A stretch of DNA of 64,000 nt from Luteitalea sp. TBR-22 (GTDB lineage Bacteria; Acidobacteriota; Vicinamibacteria; Vicinamibacterales; Vicinamibacteraceae). Where the stretch lies: NCBI RefSeq assembly GCF_016865485.1, contig NZ_AP024452.1, positions 5,106,501-5,170,500 of the forward strand, read 5' to 3'. Shown piece by piece: positions 50,920 through 63,928 of the stretch (position 1 is the first letter of the stretch; each line of letters begins with the position of its first letter). Below the pieces are notes generated by a model. That model had not been told where the DNA came from and searched no databases. It saw only the letters and a program-made list of their open reading frames with translations. The position numbers and the translations under genes were made by a program.

Positions 50920-52236
50920 ATGCGCGCAATGCTCGTCGCCGCCCTGACGCCGCTGCTGGCCACGCTGGTCGCGGCCCAGGCGCCGGCCCCGCCCACCACC
51001 CTCTTCCGCAACGTTCGCATCTTCGACGGTGTGGAGCCGAGGCTCTCGCCGACCACCAACGTGCTGGTGCGCGGCAACACGATCGCGGCCATCGGTCCGG
51101 GCGTCACCGATGCTGGCGCCACGGTGATCGACGGCGCCGGCAGGACGCTCATGCCGGGCCTGATCGACGTGCACGTCCACATGACGTTCTCGTCCCTGGC
51201 GCTGCCGCAGTTGTTGGCGCCGGACCTGACGCCCGCCAGCGTCGAAGCCGCGGCGGCCGCTGGCGCCGAAGCGATGCTGCTGCGTGGCTTCACGTCGGTG
51301 CGCGACGTCGGCGGCCCCGTGTTCGAGCTGAAGGCCGGCATCGACGCGGGACGGCATCGAGGTCCACGCATCTGGCCGTCGGGTCCGGCCCTCAGCCAGA
51401 CTTCCGGCCACGGCGACATGCGGCTGCCCGACGAGCCGTCGCGCCGCTTCACGGGCAAGGTGCCACGCTTCGAGCAGTTGGGCGCGGGGATCATCGCCGA
51501 CGGCCGTGACGAGGTGCTGACGGCGGTACGAGAGAACCTGCGTCGCGGCGCCAGTCAGATCAAGGTGATGGCCGGCGGCGGCACGAGCTCCGCGTACGAC
51601 CCGCTCGACGTCACGCAGTACACCCTCGACGAGATGAAAGCCGCCGTCGAGGCCGCCGAGGACTGGAACACCTACGTGACGGTGCACGCGTACCACCCCC
51701 GGGCCGTCCGCCGCGCGATCGAGGCGGGCGTCAAGTGCGTCGAGCATGGCCAGTTGCTCGACGAGGACACGCTGCGGCTGATGGCCGCGAAGGGCGTCTG
51801 GCTGTCGCTGCAGAACCTGATGGAAGACTCGCCGAACATGGAAGAGGCGCGTCGCCGCAAGCGCCAGCCCGTGCTCGAAGGGCAGGCCCGCATCTGGCCG
51901 ATGGCCAGGCAGCTCGGGGTGAAGCTGGCGTGGGGCACCGACTTCCTGTTCGAGCCCGGGATGAACAAGGAGCAGAACGCCTACATCCTCCGGCTGCGCC
52001 CGTGGTTCACGCCGGCCGAGATCCTGAAGCTGGTGACCCACGACAACGCGCAACTGCTCGCGCTCTCCGGTCCGCGCAGTCCCTACACCGGCATCCTGGG
52101 TGTCGTGAAACCGGGCGCACTGGCCGACCTGATCCTCGTCGACGGCGACCCGCTCGCGCGCCTCGAGCTACTGACCACCCCGGACACGAGCTTCGTGGTG
52201 ATCATGAAGGACGGGCAGATCGTGAAGAACCGCTGA
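50920..52236 (+). CDS. Exported imidazolonepropionase-like amidohydrolase
   Basis: 438 residues from ATG 50920. Signal peptide (about 1-20), then a beta-sandwich strand block and the amidohydrolase barrel: GLIDVHVHMTF (HxH metal site), IKVMAGGGTSS with the Lys that is carboxylated in relatives, VTVHAYHP, CVEHGQLLDE, GTDFLFEPG and the C-terminal GILGVVKPGALADLILVDGDPL. Related enzymes act on Xaa-Pro or lysyl dipeptides or cyclic amides. Location is periplasmic. Its 3' end faces the outer-membrane protein gene. Confidence 0.9.
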   Translation: MRAMLVAALTPLLATLVAAQAPAPPTTLFRNVRIFDGVEPRLSPTTNVLVRGNTIAAIGPGVTDAGATVIDGAGRTLMPGLIDVHVHMTFSSLALPQLLAPDLTPASVEAAAAAGAEAMLLRGFTSVRDVGGPVFELKAGIDAGRHRGPRIWPSGPALSQTSGHGDMRLPDEPSRRFTGKVPRFEQLGAGIIADGRDEVLTAVRENLRRGASQIKVMAGGGTSSAYDPLDVTQYTLDEMKAAVEAAEDWNTYVTVHAYHPRAVRRAIEAGVKCVEHGQLLDEDTLRLMAAKGVWLSLQNLMEDSPNMEEARRRKRQPVLEGQARIWPMARQLGVKLAWGTDFLFEPGMNKEQNAYILRLRPWFTPAEILKLVTHDNAQLLALSGPRSPYTGILGVVKPGALADLILVDGDPLARLELLTTPDTSFVVIMKDGQIVKNR

Positions 52237-52254
52237 GGGCCCCCGGATGGCGCG

Positions 52255-53124
52255 CTACCAGGCCAGGTTCCCGTACACGATGGGCCCCTGGAAGCGGTAC
52301 ACGATCTGGCCGTCGGTCCTGGTCTCCCGGCGCGTGACGCGGGCGCGATTGAAGTAGTAGGCGCCGCCGACCGACAGGGGACCCGCGAGCCGGACGTCGA
52401 GGCCGGCCCGCGCCTCGGCCAGCGCCGCGGAATACTCGTCGATGGCGCCCTTCAGTCCGCGGGTCGACGCCCTGACGGTGACCCGCGGGTGCACGCGGGC
52501 ATTGACGAAGAGGCCCGGGAGAGGAATCGGCAGGTCGTAGTCGAGCTGGGAGCTCACCGTCCGGCCCGACGAGCTGCTGCCCGAGACGCCAGCCGTCGCC
52601 TCGATCCCACTCTGGAGCCGCACGGCGGTGACGCCGATCGACGCGCCGAACTCGACCCGTGGCGTGGCGACGAACGCGAAGCCGTAGTCGATCGAGACGT
52701 ACTGCGCCTCGACAATCGCGCCGACCTCGGCGCCAACGCCGAAGGTGCGATCGCCGAAGCGGATCTCGCGATCGAGGATGGTGCGCGAGAGTTCGCGCGA
52801 GAAGCCCTGGTAGCTGGCCGAGAGCTGGTTGCGGCGCGAGATGCGCCAGAGCCCCTGGACGAACCACGTGCCGGATCGGGTATCGAGGCCCAGGTCGTCC
52901 TCGAAGTCCACCGTCGTCCCCTCGATCCCGCGCACGTCGTCGAGTCGGACGGAGGTGTCGAAGGCCGCGACGAGGCCGCCCCCGCTCAGTTCGACACGCG
53001 GCCAGTCCCCCTGCGCGCGAGCCGGCGCCGCCCAGAGCACCGCACACAGGAACAGGTGGCCGAGCAGCGCGGCGCGGCGGGCGGTCCGCGGCAGGTGTCC
53101 GCGACGGGCGTGTCGTTCTACCAC
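52255..53124 (-). CDS. Outer-membrane beta-barrel protein of unknown function
   Basis: 289 residues from GTG 53124 (AAGGAGACAG upstream). A long signal (about 1-38, LFLCAVLWAAPARAQ) precedes repeated amphipathic strands (GTWFVQGLWRISRRNQLSASYQGFS, YVSIDYGFAFVATPRVEFGASIGVT, LSVGGAYYFNRARVTRRET), and the last residue is an aromatic Trp as in BAM substrates. No family motif is recognised. It could be a porin-like or adhesin barrel. Confidence 0.75.
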   Translation of the reverse strand: MVERHARRGHLPRTARRAALLGHLFLCAVLWAAPARAQGDWPRVELSGGGLVAAFDTSVRLDDVRGIEGTTVDFEDDLGLDTRSGTWFVQGLWRISRRNQLSASYQGFSRELSRTILDREIRFGDRTFGVGAEVGAIVEAQYVSIDYGFAFVATPRVEFGASIGVTAVRLQSGIEATAGVSGSSSSGRTVSSQLDYDLPIPLPGLFVNARVHPRVTVRASTRGLKGAIDEYSAALAEARAGLDVRLAGPLSVGGAYYFNRARVTRRETRTDGQIVYRFQGPIVYGNLAW

Positions 53125-53295
53125 GACCTGTCTCCTTCTCCACCGAACGCCAGCCCCTCTTCAGCCGGGAGACCGACGAGCCTCGGCCGGCGCCAGCGTA
53201 CGACCGGTGTAATGCCCGTAGGACGCGAGGGCCCACAGAGTGGTTGCGATGCGCTTACGGAAGAGATGGCAGCCGACGCGATCGCGTAACGCTTA

Positions 53296-53323
53296 ACGCC
53301 GGACGCCGGACGCCGAACGCCGG
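53296..53323. repeat. Four tandem copies of a 7-bp repeat
   Basis: ACGCCGG repeated four times (one copy reads ACGCCGA) upstream of the outer-membrane protein gene and downstream of the DUF5916 gene's 3' end. Such short tandem arrays change length by slippage. Confidence 0.7.
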
Positions 53324-53367
53324 AGACAGGCCAGGGCGGCTGCCTGCTCGCGGTTCGGTGAGTCGAC

Positions 53368-55575
53368 TCAGAACCTGAACTTGTAGGTCCACTTCACCAG
53401 CAGCAACCGGTTGCGCGGCGCGAGCGTCGGCGACGCGAAACGATCGCGCACCTCGTCGTACACGAGGAAGATCTCGCTGCCGGGACGATATTCCCACCCG
53501 ATCAGCAGGTTGCCCGAGAGCTTGTCGTCGAGGTCGTTCCATTGCACGAACGTCTTCACGAACAGGTCGGTGGTGAAGGCGTACAGCACGCGATTGCTGA
53601 TGGTGGTCGTGTCGAACGCTCCGGCCGGGTGGTCGACCGTGTTGTGCGTGTAGATCAGATCAATCGACAGGTTCGGCGTGGGGTGCACGTTGGTGGAGAG
53701 GGCCAGCTGCCGACGGTCGCCTCCCCAGTAGTCCATCAGGCCGAGGCCGACGGTCGCCGAGACGCGGCGGCTGGCGTTGCTCGTGTAGGTGATGTCGTGC
53801 GTGCGGTTGTCGTAGTCACCGGGCCGGATCGTGATCGGCCCGACGGCGAAAGGGACGACGATGCGCTCGCGCGCCGGGCTCCACGCGTAGCCGACCTTGT
53901 CGTTGGACTCGAACAGGACGTCGGCGGCGGCCTTGCCTCGCCGCCCCAGGAAGCCGTGATCCCAGAAGGCGTCGTAGGCATACGACCCGGAGTACACCAC
54001 GTTGCGCACCCGCGACTGGTTGATCCACTGCGTGTAGGACAGGTCGGCCGACGATCGCCGGAGGTCGTTCTGCGTCACGAACCCCATCTCCGGCACGAAC
54101 GTCCTGCCGACCGCCGTGTAGCGGACGTCGGCCACGACATTGCGCTTGGAGTACATCAGCCGTCCCATGCCGACCACGTCGTCGCGGGCACCGTCCGGGT
54201 TGAAGGTGCGCGCGAACAGCACCTCGCTCTTCAGCGCCGGGTTGAACCAGAGGTTGCCGTCCACACCCGCGAGCCGGCTGAAGCTCGACGAGGTCTGCTT
54301 GCTGGTGACGATGGCGCCAACGCTGCTGTTGCTGAACAGGTTGCGCTTGACGCGAAGCACGGTGTAGTTGGTCGCGGGCGTCGTCACGCGCGGGCCGCCG
54401 GGCAGCGAGACGTCGGCCTCCTGCGTCTGCACGTTCATCACGCCGATCGAATAGGGACCGGCGCGTCCCGACACCTTCCCCGCCGCGAGGATCGGCACCT
54501 GCTGGCCGTTCACCAGGCCGATGCGGCGGCTGTAGAACGGCATCAGTTCCTGCTCGAGCCCGGCGCTGAACAGGCCCGCGTCCTCGAGGAAGAAGTCGCG
54601 GCGCTCCGGGAAGAACAGCGGGAAGCGCGTGAAGTTGATCACCTCCTGGTCGGCTTCGACCTGCGCGAAGTCGGTGCGGATCGAGACGGTGCCTCGCAGG
54701 TTCGGCGTGAAGTCGTACAGGATGTCGCCGCCGGCGTTGAACCGCGGGTCCGAGGACGGGGGACGCCAGCCGTGCTGCGCGCCGCCGAGCACGTAGGGCT
54801 CGGCCTCCCACCTGGCGTACGCGGCGTCGGTGCGGATGCCCACGAGTTGCCCGAACCGCTCGGCACGCCAGGTCGCGCGCCCGCCCAGCCACCGCGGAAT
54901 GGGCGCCCAGTACACCGATTCCTGCTTGCGCCGGATGGCGCGACTGAGCTGCAGCCCCCACGTCATCGGCTGGTCACCGCCGAAGCGCAGCGTGGAGAAC
55001 GGGATGCGGAACTCGGCGGTCCAGCCGGTAGCAGTGACCCGCGTCTTGACCTCCCAGATGCCGTTCCACGCGGTGTTGTAGGACCGCGCATCGGTGACGA
55101 TGCCGTCGCGCCGGGTGCCGAGCGAGTTGGTCGAGAAGTAGTAGAAGTTGCGATGGTCGTGGTAGGTGTCGAGGTAGATCCCGACGTAGTCGTCGTTGGA
55201 CAGCGGCGCGTCGCGCCGCATGTCGAGCGTGATGATGCCCTTCGGGTTCGAGTCGTGGCAGGTGATGCCGAAGTAGAGGGCGCGCTCGTCCTGCACCACG
55301 CGCACCTCGGTGTTCTCCGTCGCGACGCCGCGATCGAGCGGGGCGTACTGCCAGAAGCGCGTGGCCGGCACGGCCTGCGTCCAGACCGCCTCGTCGAACA
55401 CGCCATCGAGCCTGATGGTCTCGCCGCCGGGGATGATCTGGACGTTGAGTTGGTCGGGCGTCGGCAGGTCGGGCCGATCCTCCTGTGCCCGGGCGATCGC
55501 GGGCCACAGCGACGCCGCGAACACCAGCGCGAGTAGGAATGGGCGAGGGCGCCCGGCGACACGATCCGAAGCCAA
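53368..55575 (-). CDS. CBM9-like/DUF5916 outer-membrane protein
   Basis: About 735 residues if TTG 55575 is the start; GTG 55641 in the same frame would add 22 residues, and neither has an ideal ribosome-binding site. A signal peptide (PFLLALVFAASLWPAIARAQ) leads to a CBM9-like domain (about 35-230; IRLDGVFDEAVWTQA, YFGITCHDSNP, WTAEFRIPFSTLRF). The rest (about 240-735) is the DUF5916 beta-barrel with FFPERRDFFLEDAGLF and the C-terminal LLVKWTYKFRF ending in Phe. Such proteins are abundant in Acidobacteriota and Bacteroidota and are thought to bind or transport glycans or peptides. Confidence 0.88.
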   Translation of the reverse strand: MASDRVAGRPRPFLLALVFAASLWPAIARAQEDRPDLPTPDQLNVQIIPGGETIRLDGVFDEAVWTQAVPATRFWQYAPLDRGVATENTEVRVVQDERALYFGITCHDSNPKGIITLDMRRDAPLSNDDYVGIYLDTYHDHRNFYYFSTNSLGTRRDGIVTDARSYNTAWNGIWEVKTRVTATGWTAEFRIPFSTLRFGGDQPMTWGLQLSRAIRRKQESVYWAPIPRWLGGRATWRAERFGQLVGIRTDAAYARWEAEPYVLGGAQHGWRPPSSDPRFNAGGDILYDFTPNLRGTVSIRTDFAQVEADQEVINFTRFPLFFPERRDFFLEDAGLFSAGLEQELMPFYSRRIGLVNGQQVPILAAGKVSGRAGPYSIGVMNVQTQEADVSLPGGPRVTTPATNYTVLRVKRNLFSNSSVGAIVTSKQTSSSFSRLAGVDGNLWFNPALKSEVLFARTFNPDGARDDVVGMGRLMYSKRNVVADVRYTAVGRTFVPEMGFVTQNDLRRSSADLSYTQWINQSRVRNVVYSGSYAYDAFWDHGFLGRRGKAAADVLFESNDKVGYAWSPARERIVVPFAVGPITIRPGDYDNRTHDITYTSNASRRVSATVGLGLMDYWGGDRRQLALSTNVHPTPNLSIDLIYTHNTVDHPAGAFDTTTISNRVLYAFTTDLFVKTFVQWNDLDDKLSGNLLIGWEYRPGSEIFLVYDEVRDRFASPTLAPRNRLLLVKWTYKFRF

Positions 55576-55886
55576 GGCTCCGGAACATAGCGGCAATTGG
55601 CGCCCATGCCAAGGGGCGCGTGGCTCGACGCCGCGATTCACGGCCGGACGGGCCTGCCGTAGTATCGCGGATTTGTCCGCAGCATCCGCGAAGTATCTCG
55701 CCGTGGGCGCACCGATTCCGGCGGCGGCCTGACGACACGAGGCGAAGGGCTCGCCTGTTGGTGGCAAGCCTGTTGCACATCCCCGCGATGGCCACGGCAT
55801 CCCCGCAAGCGAGTCCCTCCCAGGTCGGCGTCTCCCGCCGGCGACGGGGGCCGGCATGGCCAGGCACGTCTCGCAAGGGAGGTCTC
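55576..55886. other. Divergent intergenic region
   Basis: 311 bases between two outward-reading exported-protein genes. Apart from the alternative upstream start of the DUF5916 gene, no promoter, repeat or RNA structure is recognised. Confidence 0.4.
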
Positions 55887-57236
55887 ATGCGCGTCCACGT
55901 TCGAAGACCGCTCGTCGCTCTCGCCGCTCTGTGCTCGGGTCTGTTCCTGTCCGCATCACCCGCCCGCGCCGACATCTATCTCGAGGCGATCCCCGGCAGC
56001 CTCGACGACACCGCTCGCATCGAGGCGGCTCTCGATGCCTGTTCGTCGCCGGCGCCGGCCTGCACCGTGCGCCTGGGGCCAGGCACGTTCCATGTCGGCC
56101 TGATCGTCGCCGAGGAATTCAATGGCGCGTTCGTCGGCGCAGGCATGGACGTCACCATCGTGAAGGCGATGCCGGACATACCCGCCAACTTCTCCTTGCT
56201 CCTGCCATACGGCAAGGACAACAGGGTGCCCAACCTGATCGGCTTCCTTGGCGGCCGGGTCAGGGTGGCGGACATGAGCATCAGGGCCGAGGAGTACCAC
56301 CCGATGCAGGGCTACGCCTGGCTCCCCGGGTTACCCACGACGTACTTCCTGAACACCTTGCTCTGGTTCTCGCAGAAGGAGGGAGGCACGGCTCCGCACG
56401 CGCGCGTCGAGCGGGTGGAACTCACCGGATCCGATGGCGACGCGGGTCTGTTCTACGGCAAGCCGCTCCCGGTCGGGCAGGGCGTGAACGTGAACACGCT
56501 GCTCGGCTTCGGCGGGTTGCTCTTCAACCCGGTGGTCACCGGCGGCACGTTCGAGGCGCGGGACGTGCGCCTGCACCGCGCCATCGCGGGATTCCACATC
56601 CTGCGCGTCGAGGACTCGCGCATCACCCTGACCGATTCGGTGATCACGGCCGCGGTGACGGGGCTGAGCGGCTTCCTCGCCAGCGCCAGCGAGATCCGCT
56701 ATGAGCGGAACTCGGTCGATGCCTGGCAGTTCGGCGTCGACGTCTCGCAACCGGCCACGCTGGACCCGGAGGGCTGGATTCCGTCGAAGCCGTCCCGATT
56801 CGCGATCGCCGGCAACGTCCTTCGTGTCGCGCAGAACATGCCGCTGGTGACCGCGGGCATCCGGGCGGTCGACGACTTCGCGGGCTCACCGGGAGGACGA
56901 CGCCTCGAGGCGTGGATCGCCAACAACCGCATCGAGGCGACCGGCCCGACGGCCATGCGGTTCGGCATCCGGCTGATCGCCTCGGAAGGCGCGCAGGTGA
57001 TCAACAACAGCATCGCCGGCACGGGCTGGGCCGGCGTGTTCCTCGACTACGCGCTGGGCGTCCGCATCCAGTCGACGGCCTTCTCGGCCTTCACCCCGGG
57101 AGGCCCCGCCGGTGCGCCTATCGCTCACCTCGTCTTCGGGCCGCACACCTCGGACTGCGTCGCGGTGACGGTGCCCATCTCCGCCACGGTGATCGACGCC
57201 GGCACGAACAACGTCGTCCGCCGCACCGCGAAGTAG
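55887..57236 (+). CDS. Secreted parallel beta-helix protein
   Basis: 449 residues from ATG 55887 (GGGAGG seven bases upstream). Signal peptide (about 1-28, LVALAALCSGLFLSASPARA). The mature protein has a cap region (DDTARIEAALDACSS), a VGAGMDVTIVKA strand pair typical of pectate-lyase-like helices, and later rungs (FEARDVRLHRAIAGFHI, IAGNVLRVAQNM, WIANNRIEATG, QVINNSIAGTG). Cys pairs suggest periplasmic or extracellular location. No catalytic motif is certain; it may be a glycan lyase relative or a structural surface protein. Its stop is four bases from the aldo/keto reductase remnant. Confidence 0.82.
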   Translation: MRVHVRRPLVALAALCSGLFLSASPARADIYLEAIPGSLDDTARIEAALDACSSPAPACTVRLGPGTFHVGLIVAEEFNGAFVGAGMDVTIVKAMPDIPANFSLLLPYGKDNRVPNLIGFLGGRVRVADMSIRAEEYHPMQGYAWLPGLPTTYFLNTLLWFSQKEGGTAPHARVERVELTGSDGDAGLFYGKPLPVGQGVNVNTLLGFGGLLFNPVVTGGTFEARDVRLHRAIAGFHILRVEDSRITLTDSVITAAVTGLSGFLASASEIRYERNSVDAWQFGVDVSQPATLDPEGWIPSKPSRFAIAGNVLRVAQNMPLVTAGIRAVDDFAGSPGGRRLEAWIANNRIEATGPTAMRFGIRLIASEGAQVINNSIAGTGWAGVFLDYALGVRIQSTAFSAFTPGGPAGAPIAHLVFGPHTSDCVAVTVPISATVIDAGTNNVVRRTAK

Positions 57237-57240
57237 GGGT

Positions 57241-57480
57241 TCAGCGGCCCACCATGCGCTGCGCCGACTCCGGGTAGCGCTCGCCGTGCACCTCGATGGC
57301 CGCCACGGCCTGCTCGATGTCGCGCAGGTCGTCGCGCGGAGGATTTCTCGCTCGGGCCTCGCCACCGGCTGCACGGCGTAGGCCCGGCGGATGCTCTGCG
57401 CGCCGGCCTCCGGCATCCGATGTGGCCGACCGTGCCCTCGCGGATCACGTCCTGCACCGCGTCGGGCACGGCCGCGCGTC
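57241..57480 (-). pseudogene. Mosaic, deleted aldo/keto reductase remnant
   Basis: 57241-57334 is 93/94 identical to the end of the intact gene (58552-58645), stop codon included. From 57335 the sequence jumps about 330 bases along the gene and continues to about 57480 with clearly lower similarity (roughly three-quarters identity by eye) to about 58975-59140, coding AGAQSIRRAYAVQPVA and VQDVIREGTVGHIG in different frames. The N-terminal half with the catalytic Tyr/Lys is absent. The unequal divergence of the two blocks points to gene conversion or two separate events. Confidence 0.9.
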
Positions 57481-57520
57481 GGGGCACCGGTCGGCGTACC
57501 CTGACCGCCGCTTCCCGGGA

Positions 57521-58375
57521 TCAGTTCGTGCGGCGTCGCGCGCGACGACGCAGGGCGGTCGCGAGACCCACGGCCGCCAGCGCGAGGCCGGCCGGTTCGG
57601 GCACCGGGTTCAGGAGGTCGGACGTGAGCGACGCGCCGTCGATGTCGTCGCCGTTGGCATCGACGATCCGGTAGCCCGCAAGCCGAAGGCGGATGTCGCC
57701 CCCGACCGGACCGCCGGCCTCGAGCACGCCCGGCAAGGCCGAGACACCCAGGTTGATGAAGAAGAACAGGTTGAACGGCTGGTCGAACGTGAACCTGGTC
57801 GAGAGGCCGACCGTCGGCGTGTACAGCACGTCGATGGGCTGGACGCCGCCCTGCGAGAAGCCCAATCCGGTGAGCGGGCACGACGGGATGCCGGCGCAGA
57901 TCGAGAGCGTGCTCGCTGCGGTGGCATGTGCGTCGTCGAAGGCGCCGTCGACGCCGAACGTCGGCAGCAGATACGCCTGCCCCGAGCCCCCGGTGACCAG
58001 CAGGCCGTCTTCCTGGACACGCGACTGCACGATCGAGACGATGCTGGTCGGATCGTGCGGCGCGATGTTGAACTGGAGCGCCGTCGAGGACGCCGCCTCG
58101 ATCCGCTGCGACACGGTGAGCTCGAAGGGGGATCGGCGGTTGGTCGCCAGGGCGGTGAAGACCACGGGCGTTGGCCCGCCCGTCGAGAAGGTATACGGCA
58201 GGCTCTCACTCGCGCCAGGCCCGAGTGTTCCCGCCTCGACGATCTCCCGGGTGGGACCCGGTACGCCGCCGAAGAAGTGCGCGTCTCGCAGCGTGTACGA
58301 GATGGGGCCGGCGGTGGCCGGCGCGGCAAGGGCCAGCGCCACGATGAGCGACGCCGCGACTGACAGGCGAGTCAT
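57521..58375 (-). CDS. PEP-CTERM-anchored exported protein
   Basis: 284 residues from ATG 58375; GGAGG is six bases before it, whereas the ATG at 58381 touches that site. Signal peptide (LIVALALAAPATAG). The middle is a beta-rich domain without recognised family (FNIAPHDPTSIVSIVQSRVQEDG). The C-terminus is a full PEP-CTERM signal: VPEP, a hydrophobic helix (AGLALAAVGLATAL) and RRRARRR. Such proteins are processed by an exosortase and linked to exopolysaccharide-producing envelopes; no exosortase is in this window. Confidence 0.88.
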   Translation of the reverse strand: MTRLSVAASLIVALALAAPATAGPISYTLRDAHFFGGVPGPTREIVEAGTLGPGASESLPYTFSTGGPTPVVFTALATNRRSPFELTVSQRIEAASSTALQFNIAPHDPTSIVSIVQSRVQEDGLLVTGGSGQAYLLPTFGVDGAFDDAHATAASTLSICAGIPSCPLTGLGFSQGGVQPIDVLYTPTVGLSTRFTFDQPFNLFFFINLGVSALPGVLEAGGPVGGDIRLRLAGYRIVDANGDDIDGASLTSDLLNPVPEPAGLALAAVGLATALRRRARRRTN

Positions 58376-58551
58376 GTACATCCTCCGGGGACACGGGTGT
58401 GCCCGGGCCCGGATGCACATCCAGCGCCACTGCGTCTCTCAGGCCCTCTGGGCAGCGACACACGCCCGCGCCGCGCCAGTCACCCCACGAGAAGACCGAA
58501 GTTCTTCGTCACCGCGCCGCAGGCGTGGCGTGACGGCGGAACGCCCGGTCG

Positions 58552-59607
<1,056 letters not shown>

Positions 59608-59614
59608 TCAGGAA

Positions 59615-60199
59615 TCACCGCATGGCGGCGCGATCGAGGCGCCACACCTGCGTGGGCCCGGCGCCCGTCTCGGGCGCCGCAAGGACGAACCCCAGCCGCT
59701 GCGCCACGGCGCCGCTCGCCGCATTGCGCGGGTCGCACCGGATCTCGACCAGTCTCCCCTGTGGCAGCGCCGTGGCGACGTCGAGCATCGCCCGCGCGGC
59801 CTCGGTGGCCAGGCCCAGTCCCGTCATGTCGCGGCGAAGCCAGTAGCCGATCTCGACGCGGTCCGCGTCGGCCAGTGGCACGCGGCCCGTCGCGTCACGC
59901 GGGAACAGCGACACCTCGCCGAGCAGACGACCGTCTGCCGCCAGGAAGGAGGCGTACCGCCAGGCCGTGCCGGCCACGAAGGCTGCGGCGCGCTCCTCGA
60001 GGCGGGTCGCAAGCTCCTGAAGCGGAACGATCTCCGAGACATGCCGCGGAATCCACGGTGCGATGTGCGCCTGGTTGGCCTCGAGCAGCGGCAGCAACCC
60101 TGCCGCGTCGGCGGCGCGCCAGGGACGCAGGCGCAGGCGACCGGTCGTGATGAGATCTGGCACGGACACCTGGACACGGTATCGCGGCGCTGGTGCCAT
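59615..60199 (-). CDS. GNAT acetyltransferase (RimJ/RimL-like)
   Basis: 194 residues from ATG 60199 (an in-frame GTG at 60169 nearer the domain is possible). GNAT core: ITTGRLRLRPWRAADAAGLLPLLEANQAHIAPWIP, VEIGYWLRRDMTGLGLATEAARAML (acetyl-CoA loop) and EIRCDPRNAASGAVAQRLGF. RimJ/RimL-type enzymes acetylate protein N-termini or small amines. Stands alone, 76 bases upstream of the aldo/keto reductase start on the same strand. Confidence 0.9.
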   Translation of the reverse strand: MAPAPRYRVQVSVPDLITTGRLRLRPWRAADAAGLLPLLEANQAHIAPWIPRHVSEIVPLQELATRLEERAAAFVAGTAWRYASFLAADGRLLGEVSLFPRDATGRVPLADADRVEIGYWLRRDMTGLGLATEAARAMLDVATALPQGRLVEIRCDPRNAASGAVAQRLGFVLAAPETGAGPTQVWRLDRAAMR

Positions 60200-60270
60200 T
60201 CGGAACGCCGTGACTGGAAGCAGCCCGTGGCGACGCAACCGGGCCGCCTCGTCGCACGTACAGGACTGAC

Positions 60271-60966
60271 ATGAATCGACGCACGTTCCTGACCGCCACT
60301 GCCGCCGGCCTGGCCGCCGCCCACGCCGACCTCCGGGCCCAGGCCGGCCCGCGCCAGTTCGCCCTCGACACCCCGGCCGGGCTCCGGCTGCACAACGTGA
60401 CGGCCGTCCCTGCGACGCTCGACGGCAAGGCGGGCGTGCGCGTGCGTTCCGACGAGGCGGTGCGGGGACAACTGCAGGCCGAGACGCTCGCGGTCGTCGA
60501 GGGGCTCACGTTCGGCGACGGCGTGATCGAGCTGGAGGTGGCAGGCTCGCCGCGCACCGACGTGTTCAAGGACGCACGTGGGTTCGTCGGCGTGGCGTTC
60601 CGCGTGCAGCCCGACCTGCGCACGTACGACGCGTTCTACCTGCGCCCGACCAACGGCCGGGCCGACGACCAGGTCCGCCGCAACCACTCGGCGCAGTACA
60701 TCGCGCATCCCGACTGGCCGTGGCAACGCCTGCGGAAGGAAACGCCGGAGAAGTACGAGAGCTACGTGGACCTCGTGCCCGGCGCGTGGACGCGCATGCG
60801 GATCGAGGTGCGCGGTGCGCAGGCGCGACTGTTCGTGCACGGGCAGGCGCAGCCGACCCTGATCGTGAACGACCTGAAGAGCGGCGCCGGCGCGCAGGGC
60901 GGCGTCGCGCTGTGGATCGACGTCAGCACCGACGCGCACTTCCGCAACCTCACGGTCGCGCGTTGA
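60271..60966 (+). CDS. Tat-exported concanavalin-like protein of unknown function
   Basis: 231 residues from ATG 60271. Leader NRRTFLTATAAGLAAAHA is twin-arginine type. The mature part is an all-beta lectin-like sandwich similar in layout to DUF1080 or LamG domains (GVIELEVAGSPRTDV, FVGVAFRVQPDLRTYDAFYLRPTNG, RMRIEVRGAQARLFVHGQ, GGVALWIDVSTDAHFRNLTV). Family unknown; a glycan-binding or -processing role is possible. Followed by a cluster of hairpin repeats. Confidence 0.75.
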   Translation: MNRRTFLTATAAGLAAAHADLRAQAGPRQFALDTPAGLRLHNVTAVPATLDGKAGVRVRSDEAVRGQLQAETLAVVEGLTFGDGVIELEVAGSPRTDVFKDARGFVGVAFRVQPDLRTYDAFYLRPTNGRADDQVRRNHSAQYIAHPDWPWQRLRKETPEKYESYVDLVPGAWTRMRIEVRGAQARLFVHGQAQPTLIVNDLKSGAGAQGGVALWIDVSTDAHFRNLTVAR

Positions 60967-60968
60967 CG

Positions 60969-61158
60969 AACGGCGCGGTCGGAGACCGCGCCCTACCTTT
61001 GTCAGAGGCAGGGCGCGATGGTCGCGCGGCCCTGCCACCGAGGTAGGGCGCGGTGTCTTCACCGCGCCGTTCCCGTGCCAGAGGTAGGGCGCGGTGTCCT
61101 CACCGCGCCGCTGGAGGATGAGGAGACCAACGGCGCGGTCGGAGACCGCGCCCTACCT
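60969..61158. repeat. Five-copy REP-like hairpin cluster between convergent genes
   Basis: Five 30-base units: forward at 60969-60998 and 61129-61158, inverse at about 61006-61036, 61041-61071 and 61082-61112. Each can fold with arms GGCGCGGT and ACCGCGCC and has CCTACCT at one end. It fills the gap between the exported-protein gene and katG, both of which read into it. Confidence 0.85.
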
Positions 61159-61160
61159 CG

Positions 61161-63906
<2,746 letters not shown>

Positions 63907-63928
63907 AACCTCGGCAGTGTAGCTCAGG

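Noticed and set aside
53296-53323. Tandem 7-bp repeats considered as an origin or iteron array
   Set aside because: Very short, GC-rich, with no DnaA boxes, AT-rich stretch or replication gene nearby.
53542-55536. A 664-codon open frame on the plus strand
   Set aside because: It is antisense to the DUF5916 gene; no recognisable domain.
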